Below are positions 1 through 12,156 of a stretch of 64,000 bases of DNA, in pieces; the stretch's first letter is position 1, and the number at the start of each line of letters is the position of its first letter. Under the pieces are notes generated by a model that had not been told where the DNA came from, searched no databases, and saw only the letters and a list, made by a program, of their open reading frames with translations. The DNA comes from Membranipora membranacea (lineage: Eukaryota > Bryozoa > Gymnolaemata > Cheilostomatida > Membraniporidae): the NCBI GenBank assembly GCA_914767715.1, contig OU612070.1:8015501-8079500 (forward strand), in the 5' to 3' direction. The position numbers were made by a program, and so were the translations under genes.

Positions 1-390
1 AGCCAAAGAGGAGAAGACAAAGGGAAATAATATGGACACAGTAAAGAGACTCTCCGTTGCAAGCAGCAAAAATAGAAGCAAATATCGAGAGAAATGTTCA
101 GACAAAATGTAGTTTTTGATGTTTTTTTTTATAGAGCATTCTACCTCTTGCCATGATGCTGCTTGTAAATGAGAGTCTCTTAATACCAGAATATTGTCTC
201 AATCACATATATACAAGTGTAGTAGCACAGTAAAGAAAGAAATGAAGCATCGCAGTGTCGAGAAGCCAATACCTACCCTTTAGGTGGCTTTTTCACTATT
301 TTGAACCTGAGATAAATTAGAAGGTATCTGAAATCTGAGACACAACATTCAGACTCATCGTACATATCAAAAACATATTTCTGTTAAAAA

Positions 391-642
391 ATGTCTAAAT
401 TGAAGTATAGATACACTATCCTTCCAGCAGCAGCAGCTAAGCTCTGCCAGCGGTGTTGTCAAAAAGATCACAGTTTGTATGTGACTATACTTAATCAAGT
501 AGGGGCAGATGAGCACCTTGCTATAACAGCAGCCATTCCAGACTTTTCTGACAACATTTCAATCATTAGGGCAGATGACGTAGATCGCATCTGCCACAAA
601 TTGATCATTGTACAACATGCATTCAACAAAATTATATTGTGA
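391..642 (+). other. Short open frame (83 codons) with no recognised product
   Basis: This uninterrupted ATG-initiated frame lies opposite the dynein gene, downstream of its exon 11. It begins MSKLKY and contains two Cys in CQRCC; the middle is a mixed hydrophobic and acidic sequence. The MSK.KY start resembles the small-protein family at 34.7-62 kb, but nothing after it aligns convincingly with that family's core. Coding status is unproven, because a frame of this length can arise by chance in eukaryotic DNA. Confidence 0.2.
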
Positions 643-726
643 TGACTCTTGTAACGAAATTAGTATTGACAAGGTCAATTCTTGGCCCTCATTGATACGG
701 ATAGTAAGTCAATAGTCATGTGTTAC

Positions 727-3700
727 CTGCTAGTTTTAGCTGAATTCCTGGCTGAGTCCCCTCCGAGTTTCTTACCACGTCTTGGAGTGCCAAAAAATGA
801 GGAGGTATCACTCATATTATCATCATTCTCATCCTCATCTGGGTCCTAAAACGTACAGCCAACAAGCACAGATAGTAAAATTGTTAGTGATAGGCATAGA
901 CTGCCACCGGACTATAAACTAGTAAGAAATAGAGCAATATGGACTAATATTCAAGTTGTGATGATAGATTTTATAAATACACAGTATGGTTTATTTCATA
1001 CCATAGGAACATAGAGGCCTCGAAAATTTTATGAGAAGGAGTTAATTACACAGCTCTATCCACTAGCTATAGTAAAAAATTTCTCCCTAACTCCCATAAG
1101 ATGACACGATTCAGAGTAGGTTCTGTTACATACCACTTCCTCTCCGACCACACACGCGGAGGAGTTCATGAACTCCAGTAGATGTTTGAGTGATGTCTTC
1201 ACCAGACGTCTCAGCATCTCCAGAGCCTGCATATCAGCCAGTCTGAGAAACTGGACAAGCCTCGCTAGAATCTTCCTCCACTCAGCTATTTGTGTGTATG
1301 ATGGCTTCTCTGTAATGATACAACAGCCGATGTCAATAGCTCTACGCAATGGGCTGATGTATACTAGCGAATAGGACATTCAAGTTGAAAATGTTTTCAC
1401 AAACCTTTTCCCTCTTAGTTTAAGTTGTTATTCAGATTATGAAATTCCTCAGAAAGCTGTCACTACCAATATTACGATCAATGATTATAGCTGAGAATGA
1501 TACGTATTTATCTACAGATTGCAAGTGTTACAGAAATTGCTGTTTGTGCCTTATAACATACTTCCTGCAGAGCGCGGAGTCTCTGGTCTGATTCCTTTAG
1601 TAACTCCTTCCAATTCTGCTACAGCCTACAGAGTACACACATGGCAACAATATAAGTTGGTGTTAGTCTCACCATTTCAAAGAGTGGGACGGCAAAATGT
1701 CGATGAGCCTCAGTGGGATTTGAACCCAGGACATGCAGCAGTTGTTACAGGGCAGACACTGTAACCAAGTGAACAGCCACTTAATTTAACTGAAACCAAT
1801 AGATAACCGGCCATGTGGATTTTTCACAAGAAACCAGCAAATAAGGGCTAATACCAAACCCACTACCTCAATCATTCCCAATATTTCTTCTGTCATAGCA
1901 GGCATTACATTGTCTGTACCATACCATACCATACCATATTAAAACACATACCCCAGATATAACTAACAGTGAGAAGTGAGAGGAAATTAGAAATTCTAAT
2001 ACAGTAATTGATTTACAAGGAATAGCAGAAGTATTTTGCATTATTTTAACTTCAAATAGCAACAACGTACACTTTACACTAATGACTTACGACTCCCAGA
2101 CTAAACTACTGACTTACCGCACATGACTCCCACACTACTAGGACTATCTGTTTCCTCAGGGCTAGTAGTTTCTCAATCCCTCTCTCAGCCGCTAGTTGCT
2201 GGCTCTCTGAAAACTCTGACAGGCTGTATGTCTTATTCTTATCCACATTCACAAATATAATACCAGCATTCTCAGTACCATATCCTGTAAGGCTTCCTGA
2301 CGCGGCCTCACACAATGACTGTATGTGTAAGAGACAACCCTGCAGAACCTCATTAGCCAGAAACAGTTTCTGAGTTAGTAAACCGCTGTAATAAAACATT
2401 ATAACGTTCAAATATAAAATTACAGATGTTGTGAGAAATATTACTGACACATCGCAAGGTTTTGGATAGGGCAGGGGGCCATCTCTTAATCAGCAAGCAA
2501 GTATTGTCGTGTGTACCTGATTGCTTGTGGATTGCAAAGAAAAGACAAACATCACAGGCTCTTCTGTTCATTATGCCAATAATGACACATTGTTGGTGAC
2601 ATTAGGTACTAAATTCATGTAAAAAGCCTAATAGGCAAGTCAGAACTGAAATGAGACCGGAATTCCCTTGATTGGACAAGTCACAGCATGCATATCATCT
2701 ACTTCAGCGATTTACTCACTAGTGAGAAGGAAAGCTTTCCAACCATCAGAGCACAAATCTCACAGCACTGTCCACAATAGCCTGTCATTGAAAGCTTGTC
2801 AACGATAGGCTTCTGCTGACACAGCTGGGAAAAATTTATTTGTTGGCTGGAATTCTTGCAGATCGTGTTATTTTCCGATACCATATCATCATATCAACAA
2901 TCATCAATGGTCAGTCGACTTAGTACCTAGTGCTATGTGTAACCGTACAAACCTGCTACATGATGACTTGTTGTTCCTGACTGTCAGGTGCCACATGATG
3001 AAGCCTTTCCATAATCTGTACTTCTTGAAGACAGGTATTTTAGTAATCTGGTTGTACAGATCTCGCTCCCAGATCCAGAGAAGGACGGGAGTGGTTACAG
3101 ATCCCATCATTGGATCCTTCGGGTTCATCTACAAATCATAATCATAATATAGTAGAGGAACAATATGTTAATAAACGACCGAGAATATGCAAATATATAT
3201 AAATTGTCGTCGTGGTTGCCCACTCTCTTTCCAATGGGACACAACTCGTAAAGACAGTGATTGATAATTATCTAAGCTCAATACACTCTCTAAACTTAGG
3301 ACGATATGATACTGGTGCCACTAGAGCTCAAAGGTAACAGAATGAGGCTTCAATCTCAACATTTCCACCTCTGTTGCAAATTATTTGTAGAATCTGATTT
3401 AGCAATCAGTTTGTGGAAATCAGTTATTATAAGAGGATTATAAGGTGACAAGTCTGAGATAAAAGCGTCAATTATGTCATCTCTGAGCTTTACAGAATAC
3501 AATAACAATAACAGGTTTATTAAGAAGGTGAGGAAATCACACTTCTGAACAATACATCACAGAGTAAGAATATATATATATATAATATAATATATATATA
3601 CTACTTAAGAACACTTCTTCGTCCTCATTGGTTGGAATCTTTGATGAATTCATGTATGTGTATATATATATATACACACATACATGAATTCATCAAAGAT

Positions 3701-6700
3701 ATATATACACACATACATGAATTCATCAAAGATTCCAACCAATGAGGACGAAGAAGTGTTCTTAAGTAGTTCTAACTGGTCCTCACACACAAGCATTACC
3801 ACAATGTGATGATATGACCATCTATGACGATGGTGGCAAGGGGGACTTACACGTGTAACATATGTAGAGCTGACCGTCCAGTAGTGATCCTTAGATCTAG
3901 CCTGACTCTGAGATACAATCACCAGGCTGTAGGGATTGTAAGGAGCACTCGGGTCAGAGTACGACATGGGTAGACAATAGTAAAATTTTCCTGAATCAGG
4001 CAGTGGGCAGTAAGATGTCTCCTGAAAAAGAAGCAGAAGTCATAACGCTGATGATGAACCACAGACTTGACGATCTCTCCACTGAGATTTAAGTGATGAA
4101 TAAGTAAGCTCCTCATCTAAGTGACATCAGTCATCCTTTTCCCTCTACATCAGTTCTAGTGCTAACAGTTTTTCCTCTTGCTGTCACAATATTCAGCCTC
4201 AGCATGCGTGACTTCCTACATTATCTCACCCATTGGAATTACGATATACACATGGACGCATAGGAGTAAATCATTACAAACATACTACACAAGACACACA
4301 ACTCTCATCGGCAAACTGTCTCGGTGATATTACCGGTGGGGAAAGATTACAGTTTATCCATAATAAACACTGTAGCTGGGTTTGAGATCAACAGTGACAG
4401 TTAAAGTAACCGATGACATACAACGCCAGGAGCTAAAAGAGTTTGGTTACTCGCTGATGAGGGAATGCAGGTTACTGTTTACTTACAGGATCGTGAGCTA
4501 ATTTCTTCATCTCCATGAGTACTTCCCGTGATCCTTCACAGCAGGTGGGAAACTTAGCGCTCCATCCACGCTTCTTCAACATTGTGACTATAACATCAAC
4601 TATATTATCTCTGAAAGGAGTTTGATCAGCATCTGTAAACAGAATATACGCATGTCTATGAATGAGTAAATTGAAGTGTATCTCATTACAGTGTTACCAT
4701 TTTATATAACAGAAAAAATGATACCGGGTCAGAGAAGTGTGAATGAAATGAAATAAACTATACTGCAGAGTTACTGAATGTGAATAGCCCATTGACAATA
4801 AATGGTGCTGTTTCAAATTATCGAATAAATAAGGCAAAAAGTCTCTTCTTATCAAAGCAGATTGCAGAGCCATAGAGATTGCAAGAAATTTCATTTCAGG
4901 TGAATTTCATTTGGTTTTGAATAGTATTCGATCAGATTTTATTATATTAACTTGTCAGCTCTTTATAATGTTTACCTCTAAACCAATAAAAAGGCCCGTA
5001 CTATTCTCACCGAGATCATCGAGTCGTTGATCAGACATAGCAGACCTTGTACTGATAGAGCGTTCACTTGGTGCTCTCCTGGTCTGTCCTGCTCCTCCAT
5101 ATCCTGTAGAACAGACAGAATCAATAAATAAACAGAGAATAAATATAAACATCAAAGGAACATTGGTATGATATAATATATATCAGTGCAAAGGAATGAA
5201 GAATTGTCAAACTGGGGTGCAACTAAAACTTAATATCATCATGTTGAGCGAAGTTATTTTTACTAGTACTACTTTTAGTATTTTGATAATATCTTTGGAG
5301 TTGTAAAAGGAAAATGCCTTCATTAGTAGGTGCCACGGAATAGCTCAAGTCTGGTCTCACTTCTATAGAAGTACTGCTGTTGGTCAAAAGAGAAGAAGGG
5401 AGACTGACTGACCTGTTTGATTAGAGTCATCAAGTTCAGTGACAGCACTGAATTCAGATAACGCTGTCGAAGGTCTCGACTCTGACACATAATCATGTAT
5501 CTCTAGATCTATGTCAGTTGGTGGAGCTCTGGCACCACCAGTCGTTTGTGAGGATGATTGAGGAGCTGATCTTGCACTTGCTGGCTTGATAGGCTGAAGC
5601 CTGTTAAAAATAACAACATTAAATAAGATAATTTGACCAAACTTTACCGTCAGCTACTTTGTATATCGGCAGCACATCACAAGAAGCCATAGCAGAAGTG
5701 TACGGTACAATTAAAGAGCTGATTGGAGAGTTATATAATGTAACAGGACTTGATAGATACTGTACCAATCAACATTGTACACTTGGCTGAGTGTAAGGAA
5801 GGCTGAATAAAATCTATTAGATAGTATAAACAAAGAGTAGCACCCTATAGGAGTAAAGTATTCGCAAGAGAAAGGTTTGCCCTTTCGAATAGGCATGAAT
5901 TAGCAAGATTTGATTCTAGCTAGCTAACATTTACTAAGTCAATTTATATTATATAGACCATCACCCTAGCTAGCCATGTTTAGTGCTAGCTAACATTAAT
6001 TTGCCCTCAAACTAACTAAACTCTAGCTAACATTTACTCCCCTAGGATATATAATTTATCAGAATGGCTAGTGTCTAGGGCAAGAAAGGGATGATTATAG
6101 AACAACAAAGGGCAAAAATTAATTTCAACAGATTTTAACAGAACATAAAAGAAAGTAGTCCGCATATTCCGAGATTAGTTAGCAGTGAGCAGAGCAGTGT
6201 AACCCACCGGGGATATTTGCAGAAACAGCTGCCAAGGATACGAATAAATTAGATTTGATAAATGTTTATGGTGTGATGTTTTTCATATTTTAGTTTTTGA
6301 ATTTGAAAAGAGAGCACACAGTCTACAGCCTAGCTGTTGCAGCTAGCATGTTTCAGGATCATTTATGACTTTTTGAGCTAATCATTGAAAGTTTCGTAAT
6401 AATAAGGAGGTTTATAAATTTGATTTTAATTTCCCTGCAACTTTACCAAGGACTAGTGCGTTTAGCCAAACCCTATATCAATCAACCTGCCTCAAGCATC
6501 TAGCTAGGGCTACTGACACTGGTCTCATTTCCCTCAAAAGTAATAAGATGAGCCTCTCAGGCAACACAGATCAGCTTCTGTAACCCGAGATCCTTGCGGC
6601 GAGTTGATTGATATTATACCAATTGACTAAACAGAGAAGAGAAGGTCAATTAAATCAGTAGCAGAAAAATAATGAATCAAAACATTGAAAAGTTGGACAG

Positions 6701-8868
6701 TAAGAACGCTCTGACAAGATTATACAATAAACAGTCATAACCTAGTCTGGGTAGAAGCTGCACAGCTAACTCCCACTGGCCAATCACGCGCAATCAGCCA
6801 GCTAGTAGATGTGGTTTGATCCGAAATACAGGCAATGAGTATTAATGTGAGTAGTTTCGATGAATTTTCTTGCATTTATCACCCAGACTCTCAAAATTTT
6901 TAATCTATGAGACAGAAACCTATGATCTACTACAACATTAGACAAGACTATAGACATTACTGATTGTAGAACATAGCGGGCACAAACCATCTTCACTTGA
7001 CACTTACTGCCTGAAAGGTAAACAAGACTATATACATGAGGATCACATATTTTTTAAGAAAGGTATAATTAACAATGTAGGTTACATTTAGGTGGCCTCA
7101 TGAAATGTGCCTCATTCTTGCTTTAGCTCTTCATAGCTATTTCTTATGCTGGGGGAGGAGTCTTTCAATTAGAAACAGCCAAAATCGCAATCTGATCGTT
7201 CACTCCTGTGACTGAGCGATACCTGATAGGCTCTCGTTTTCAAGTCGCTCAGTCATTGATGGAACTATATACATCCTGAGTGAGCAAATTGGGAGGGATT
7301 TTGTCTAATTGAAACATCAAGTGGTGATAATTTTGAGTGATGTGATAATTTGTTTTAGTAAAGCATCGCTCTTTCTAATTGGAAGACCCCCTGGTGAACT
7401 CAATCATGATTTACATCGAGCAAAAAATGCCCACAAATTTGATAGTATCTACACTATCTAACTTACTGGTTGAGTTTTAGTTTATCATCGTTCTGCTGCT
7501 TATTCTGAACTCGCTTTAGTTTCTGATAATCTCTTCTTAGCATAGTAGTCCTAATGCCTCCGCCTATCGGCCCTGCTGCTGTCGGCGGATTGGGCTGAAA
7601 GCGACGCCCTGGTCCTCGCTGCAACAGATATTGTCAAATATCCAGCCAAAGCAATAAGATTCATTTAATGACTGAAATCTGATTGAAATGACTGTTTGTC
7701 TTGTCTTAGGAGGAGGACTGATATAGAATGGAATAAATCAGTCAGAATACAGGTGATATTAGGCACCCATCGTATTTAGAGGCCCTGGACAAACTTGATT
7801 TAGCATATATTGGTAGTAAATTTGTCAGACGATTTCATAAAGTCAGCCAGATCCATCACTGTTATTTCTTATATTAAATATCAAGCAAATTTGTGAGTTG
7901 GGATGAGCATGACGTGACATACCTGGTTTTGTGCGGTTGAGGTGGGGGTGGTTTGCGCCCCCTGTCCGTACATGAATGCTTCTCTCCGCTTCACAGTCTG
8001 CAGTGCCTCAGACGTGTCAGGACGACTCACCAGATGTGACATTAGGCTTATCGGGTCCTGCAAATAGACATTAATAATCACATGGTAAACTTTGTTTAGT
8101 TTTTTTCCACTGGCAGTATCTTCATTGAATCATCGTTAAATGGTGGTACCAATGTGTACCCAGTTGCATTCATGACTACATCTTTGGTTTAGAGCATATT
8201 AGCTTTATGCACTAACCGCCATCATTGGAATATATATTGGTGTTTCCTGAGAGAAACTTAGCGATGACATCGGTTTTTTTTCACCAGCAATTATTGCAAG
8301 TGTTTGGTGAGTAAAAAATGTTCACCTGGTAAGATAAGTATTTGGTCACAAAAAACTTCAAATTGAACATTGAACATCCAAACCACTGAGCCGCCTGTGA
8401 ATCGTGCAACACTGGGCATTTCAACTTATGGTGTAAGTGAGGAAATGCTGTTAGTAATTTGATATAGAAAATAATAACAACAAATTCATCTCACATAAGC
8501 AGGGATGTGTTTGGCAGCACTGAACACTTCATATGTCTACGAAGAAATTAATTTTGTAAATATACATGTAATATATGCCGATTTATGTGTATGCTGTATA
8601 TATAAATTGTATGTTTAGGTTGTGTAATATAGCATTCTAAATACAAAATAAAATATAGAACTTAAACTACAGATATTGCAGAGTGAGATGTGTGCAAATT
8701 TACACTTACCTTCGGATGAATGATCGTATCAGGTGGTGAGCCTTCTCTATCACTAATTGGCCTTTCTGTCTGTCGGAGCTCTGAAGATTTTGCACTTCCT
8801 GCTCCTGATGACCTCCTCGTTGCAAAGGTGACAGCCTTCCTCTGCTTTATTGTGTTACGTGACTCCAT
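727..8868 (-). CDS. Axonemal dynein heavy chain, N-terminal tail region (5' part of gene, partial)
   Basis: This is a multi-exon gene whose start lies in the window and whose 3' part runs off the left edge. Exons read on the minus strand are 8710-8868 (ATG at 8868), 7923-8057, 7467-7618, 5413-5600, 5011-5103, 4487-4632, 3851-4021, 2953-3128, 2118-2385, about 1134-1363 (or 1134-1309) and 727-845. All have GT-AG borders, and phases agree from exon 1 to exon 9. The first five exons encode a low-complexity Ser/Pro/Arg-rich leader. From about residue 260 the protein matches the tail of axonemal dynein heavy chains: PYNPYSLVIVSQSQARS with a YWTVSSTYVTR segment, then WIWERDLYNQITKIPVFKKY followed by RLWKGFIMWHLTVR, FLANEVLQGCLLHIQSLC, and LARLVQFLRLAD. 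Dynein heavy chains are microtubule motors of cilia and flagella; the motor domain is outside this window. DNAH6 or DNAH14 is the closest type I can suggest from memory, but the subtype is uncertain. The exon 9 to exon 10 join is out of phase, so a short exon between them is probably missing from this model. Confidence 0.75.
1640..1790 (-). mobile_element. tRNA-derived SINE-like element
   Basis: On the minus strand a tRNA-like head (about 1711-1783) carries an exact RNA polymerase III B box, GGTTCAAATCC (1716-1726). Upstream of it is an A-box-like stretch, GTGGCTGTTCACTTGG, followed by GTTACAGTGTCTGCC. The anticodon stem does not fold cleanly, so this looks like a SINE head or a decayed tRNA pseudogene and not a working tRNA. 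It lies in a dynein intron in the same orientation as the gene. The 3' limit of the element is not defined. Confidence 0.45.
3601..3770. repeat. Long inverted repeat with an internal partial duplication (foldback)
   Basis: The left arm begins CTACTTAAGAACACTTC at 3601 and the right arm ends GAAGTGTTCTTAAGTAG at 3770. The roughly 60-bp arms match almost perfectly. A TA-rich centre separates them and contains an extra copy of the inner arm unit (CATACATGAATTCATCAAAG occurs twice on the right side). A TA-dinucleotide tract lies just left of it, at 3570-3600. It sits in a dynein intron. Confidence 0.8.
7149..7393. mobile_element. MITE-like element with terminal inverted repeats
   Basis: The ends are inverted copies of each other. 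The left end reads CTGGGGG followed by AGGAGTCTTTCAATTAGAAA; the right end, reverse-complemented, reads CCAGGGGG followed by TCTTCCAATTAGAAAG. The interior of about 200 bp has no open frame. It lies in the intron between dynein exons 3 and 4. Short length, terminal repeats and absence of coding fit a non-autonomous DNA transposon; the superfamily is not determined. Confidence 0.6.
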
Positions 8869-10286
8869 TTTCAGAACTGCATAACAATATTCATACAGTA
8901 CAAGCAAATGGTGACAAATGTTGTATTATTGCTGATATATTTAACAGCAAGAATTTTGCGCTGTATTTACTACATTCTGGCAAATCACTTATGGTTTATT
9001 CTGCCATTTTTGGGCCATAAGGAGCAACAAAAGAAAAGGAAGTGATACATATCATATGATGATTGAGAAAATTGGAATTGCAAAATGATGATAAATAGAA
9101 TCCTTCTCACAGATAATCTGACTAAGTTTTTCAATATTGGGCCATTGCGAACTGCAAAACAGTCTGAAGGTACCCCCATTCTCCAGCATGTATAATTAGT
9201 GCATTAAGCAAAGGGTTATAATATCACTGTAGTTCTGTTGGCAAATAAGACATAAATATAAACTGCTAGCACATCTGTTACCAGATGGTTCTTTTATACA
9301 GCCATTCTCATTGTCATGATAACTGGATGTTGATGATAGTGGTTTGGGCTCAATTTTGGCAATCTTGCTCCCCCTAAGTTTATTTTCTTTTGCAAGGTAA
9401 CTCATGATTGAGAAAATACTTATAAATCTTATTGTCTCCCCATTCAAAAGAAAATCATACATCACTGCCATGAATCATGAATGAGTTTTTTTGCTCACAA
9501 CCTGTACTCACCTCTTAATCTTTGAAGTCAACGTACCAGTGAATGTAAATATTTGTGGGTGATCTAAGGCCTTATACAATCACTTATATGAGTACATTCA
9601 TAATGCACAAAACTGCAATTGAATTCATTTCTCATTCAAAAATATCCATAATAATTTCAAAAAAAGGTTTGCCTTCCATTTTGCTTTGGCATGGCTACCA
9701 ATGTTTCCGACTTAGGCTCCACCCCCTATCCATAGACCTGTGAAACTTCGCAGAATCAAAAACTGTTGATAACACTGAAGAGATATTCCTGTGATGTCAA
9801 TGAAAATATACCTTTTCTTTCCTCCCTATTAAAACATATAGCCCAAGTTTTGTACAGATTGGTCATACGGGTTCACTAAAATGCGGAATTGTTCAGATTA
9901 CGCGATATATGGCGACTTTCCATATTTTATTAACACCAGACAACTATAATTTTAATTCGTCACACTGATAAATCTGCGGACTTGCAGGAGGAATACAGGA
10001 TTCCGTATTAGAGTGAACCTCTGAACATGTCGACCCACCTAGACCTTATGCCTGTTCAAATATGGTGCTGAAGCTATTTTAAATCGCTCAGTAACATGTG
10101 TTGTGTACATATTTTTTAAACTTTCTGACACCCTTCTATCTATCTATGGGGCTGCTGCACTGAGCGCAAGTCCAGTTGCAGTTCCAGAGCACCCCCAATA
10201 ACCGAAGACTTTCCCTCCTCAAGTCCAAGGTTATAATTAGACTCAATATGTATGGGACATTTCTTTAACCAAGGGGCAGGGCAGGG
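8869..10286. other. Intergenic stretch, no gene seen
   Basis: This lies immediately upstream of the dynein start codon. It presumably holds the dynein 5' untranslated sequence and promoter. An AG at the end of TTATGCAG just before the ATG could be a leader-intron acceptor. I see no further supportable feature. Confidence 0.5.
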
Positions 10287-11387
10287 GTGGAGGATCGTAG
10301 ACAGTGGACGTGGTGCTGGGTGGATGGTGCTAAATCTGAATCCCTTCCAGTGACATCCGGAGTCTCACAGGGCTCGGTTTTGGGTCCAGTGTTGTTTTTG
10401 GTGTATATCAACGATACTTGGTACTTACTTGGTACTTGTCGAGTAATCTCCAACTTCTGATGAAGGTTATTGAGATGTGGCCAGCACAATCAAGTACCTA
10501 GTCCTAGGGGTACATAATATATATTGACTCAGACTTGAAGTGGAACACGCACGTTACAAAAACAGTTGCTAAAGCAAACAGGTCATTAGGATTAATTAAA
10601 CGGAATCTAAGAGAGGCTCCAACAAAAATGAAACTGGTTGCTTTTAACTCGGTTGTCAGACCCATATTAGGGTATGCCAGTCAAGTTTGGTCGCCACATC
10701 AGGTAGGACTGAGTAAGTCCATTGATATGGTTCAACGTAAAGCTATGAGATGGATCTATTGGATACGTAAGCGTGATAGTGTGACTGAGTGTATGAACCG
10801 TCATAGCATTGTTTCTTTGTCCGACAGGCGCAAGGATCTAGATATACTCTTCCTAAGAAAGACTGAAGCCGGATTATTCGATTTGAACCTTAACTGTTAC
10901 ATTAGATTCTCTACAGATCATAACACCAGAGGTAAGACCATCAGCTGGACACACAGGACAAATGCATGGCATTTCAGTTACTTCAACCGCATACGCCATG
11001 ACATCAAGGTTATATTTCCTCCATCCCCATAACCGCCTATAAATATCTCTAACCTATTTGTAAATTGAACTGTATTATTTATGTTCATGTAGCTATCACT
11101 GGGACTTTAGTGCCCGTCAGACCATCATCTGAACGGATGACTTGAAAATTTGGAGATGAAAAAATGGGGACCACAATTACAGATGTCACTCTTTTTGACA
11201 GCCTATGACGCTGCACTTTTTGTTTTTTTATTTTCTAAATGTTAACTCTCATTTTCGCGGGTCACACTACCGAGCAGCGCCCACAGAAACTCCAAAACCC
11301 TGATTACGCACTAATAGACTGATTATTATATCCTTTATGCCAGCTATTCCGGCGAATAGGATCAATTGGAAAGTAAGTAAGTAAGAA
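10287..11387 (+). pseudogene. 5'-truncated CR1/L2-like LINE remnant (reverse transcriptase C-terminal part)
   Basis: From about 10287 a frame reads EDRRQ then, after a short gap, [20 protein letters not shown] followed by ND (10350-10417). This is the reverse transcriptase block that precedes the catalytic box in non-LTR retrotransposons. The catalytic Y/F-x-D-D segment is missing: the sequence jumps through a deletion or frameshift to a second frame (10535-11032) starting KWNTHVTKTVAKANRSLG and containing VVRPILGYASQVWSPH, the usual end of the RT thumb region in jockey/CR1/L2-type elements. After the stop, the element ends near 11387 in a short microsatellite tail (AAGTAAGTAAGTAAG), as is common at CR1/L2 3' ends. 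No endonuclease domain is present. It is a dead, 5'-truncated insertion. Confidence 0.8.
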
Positions 11388-11791
11388 GTGGCAATCTCAT
11401 ATATCCGTATTTCATTTCCGGGTCAATAACTGATAACCAAATTTAGAAAGCCATACACCCTAACCTGCCACTGGGGGCCCTACCCATGGGATGGTATTCT
11501 GGAACAATGTCCAAACCTTATGTATTTATGTCCAAAAACTGAGGCACGCCCCTTACGCCCCCCTAGGCGGTCTAGCGTGATGTCGTCTTTGATGTAAGTT
11601 GATGTAAGATGATGTAAGGAATGATATCTTCTGCTTCTTAATCTTAATTGTAGTCGACTGGGTCCTTGTAACAATATTCTGTAGCGAGATTTGTCTGTAG
11701 TTGATGTCCAGTCGTTATAAATATCAGTGTAGCAATAGCAGAATTTGGCAGATTGCTGTGGTTGTGGCTAGATATAATATACAAAGACAGA

Positions 11792-12156
11792 TCATAGGAC
11801 TGCCGCAGTTCCTGATTTTGGGCTTGGTGTGGGTGGGGGTTGGGAAGGATGGAAGCTCTATTTGCTTTGCAGTTCTGAGTTTTTAAGTAAACATGATTTA
11901 TTCAAGTTTTTCACAATCCCCATACTACAAACTATTACCGGTAGGGGAGAAGAGAAGACAACTATATCGCCTATTCCGCACGCATTTCTCTTCTCCCCTA
12001 CCGGTAATAGTTTGTAGTATGGGAATTGTGAAAAACTTGAATAGTTAAAAATCATGTTTACTTAAAAACTCATAACTGCAAAGCAAATAGAGCTTCCGTC
12101 CTTCCCACCTCCCACCCACACCAAGCCCAAAATCAGGAACTGCGGCAGTCCTATGA
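11792..12156. mobile_element. 365-bp near-perfect foldback element
   Basis: The two arms are nearly perfect reverse complements over about 165 bp each. The left arm starts TCATAGGACTGCCGCAG and the right arm ends CTGCGGCAGTCCTATGA. The inner arms reach ACTATTACCGGTAGGGGAG / CTCCCCTACCGGTAATAGT around a roughly 35-base centre. The few arm differences include a six-base AGTTAA insertion near 12045. No open frame suggests a protein. Near identity of the arms points to a recent insertion of a foldback or MITE-type DNA element. Confidence 0.8.
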
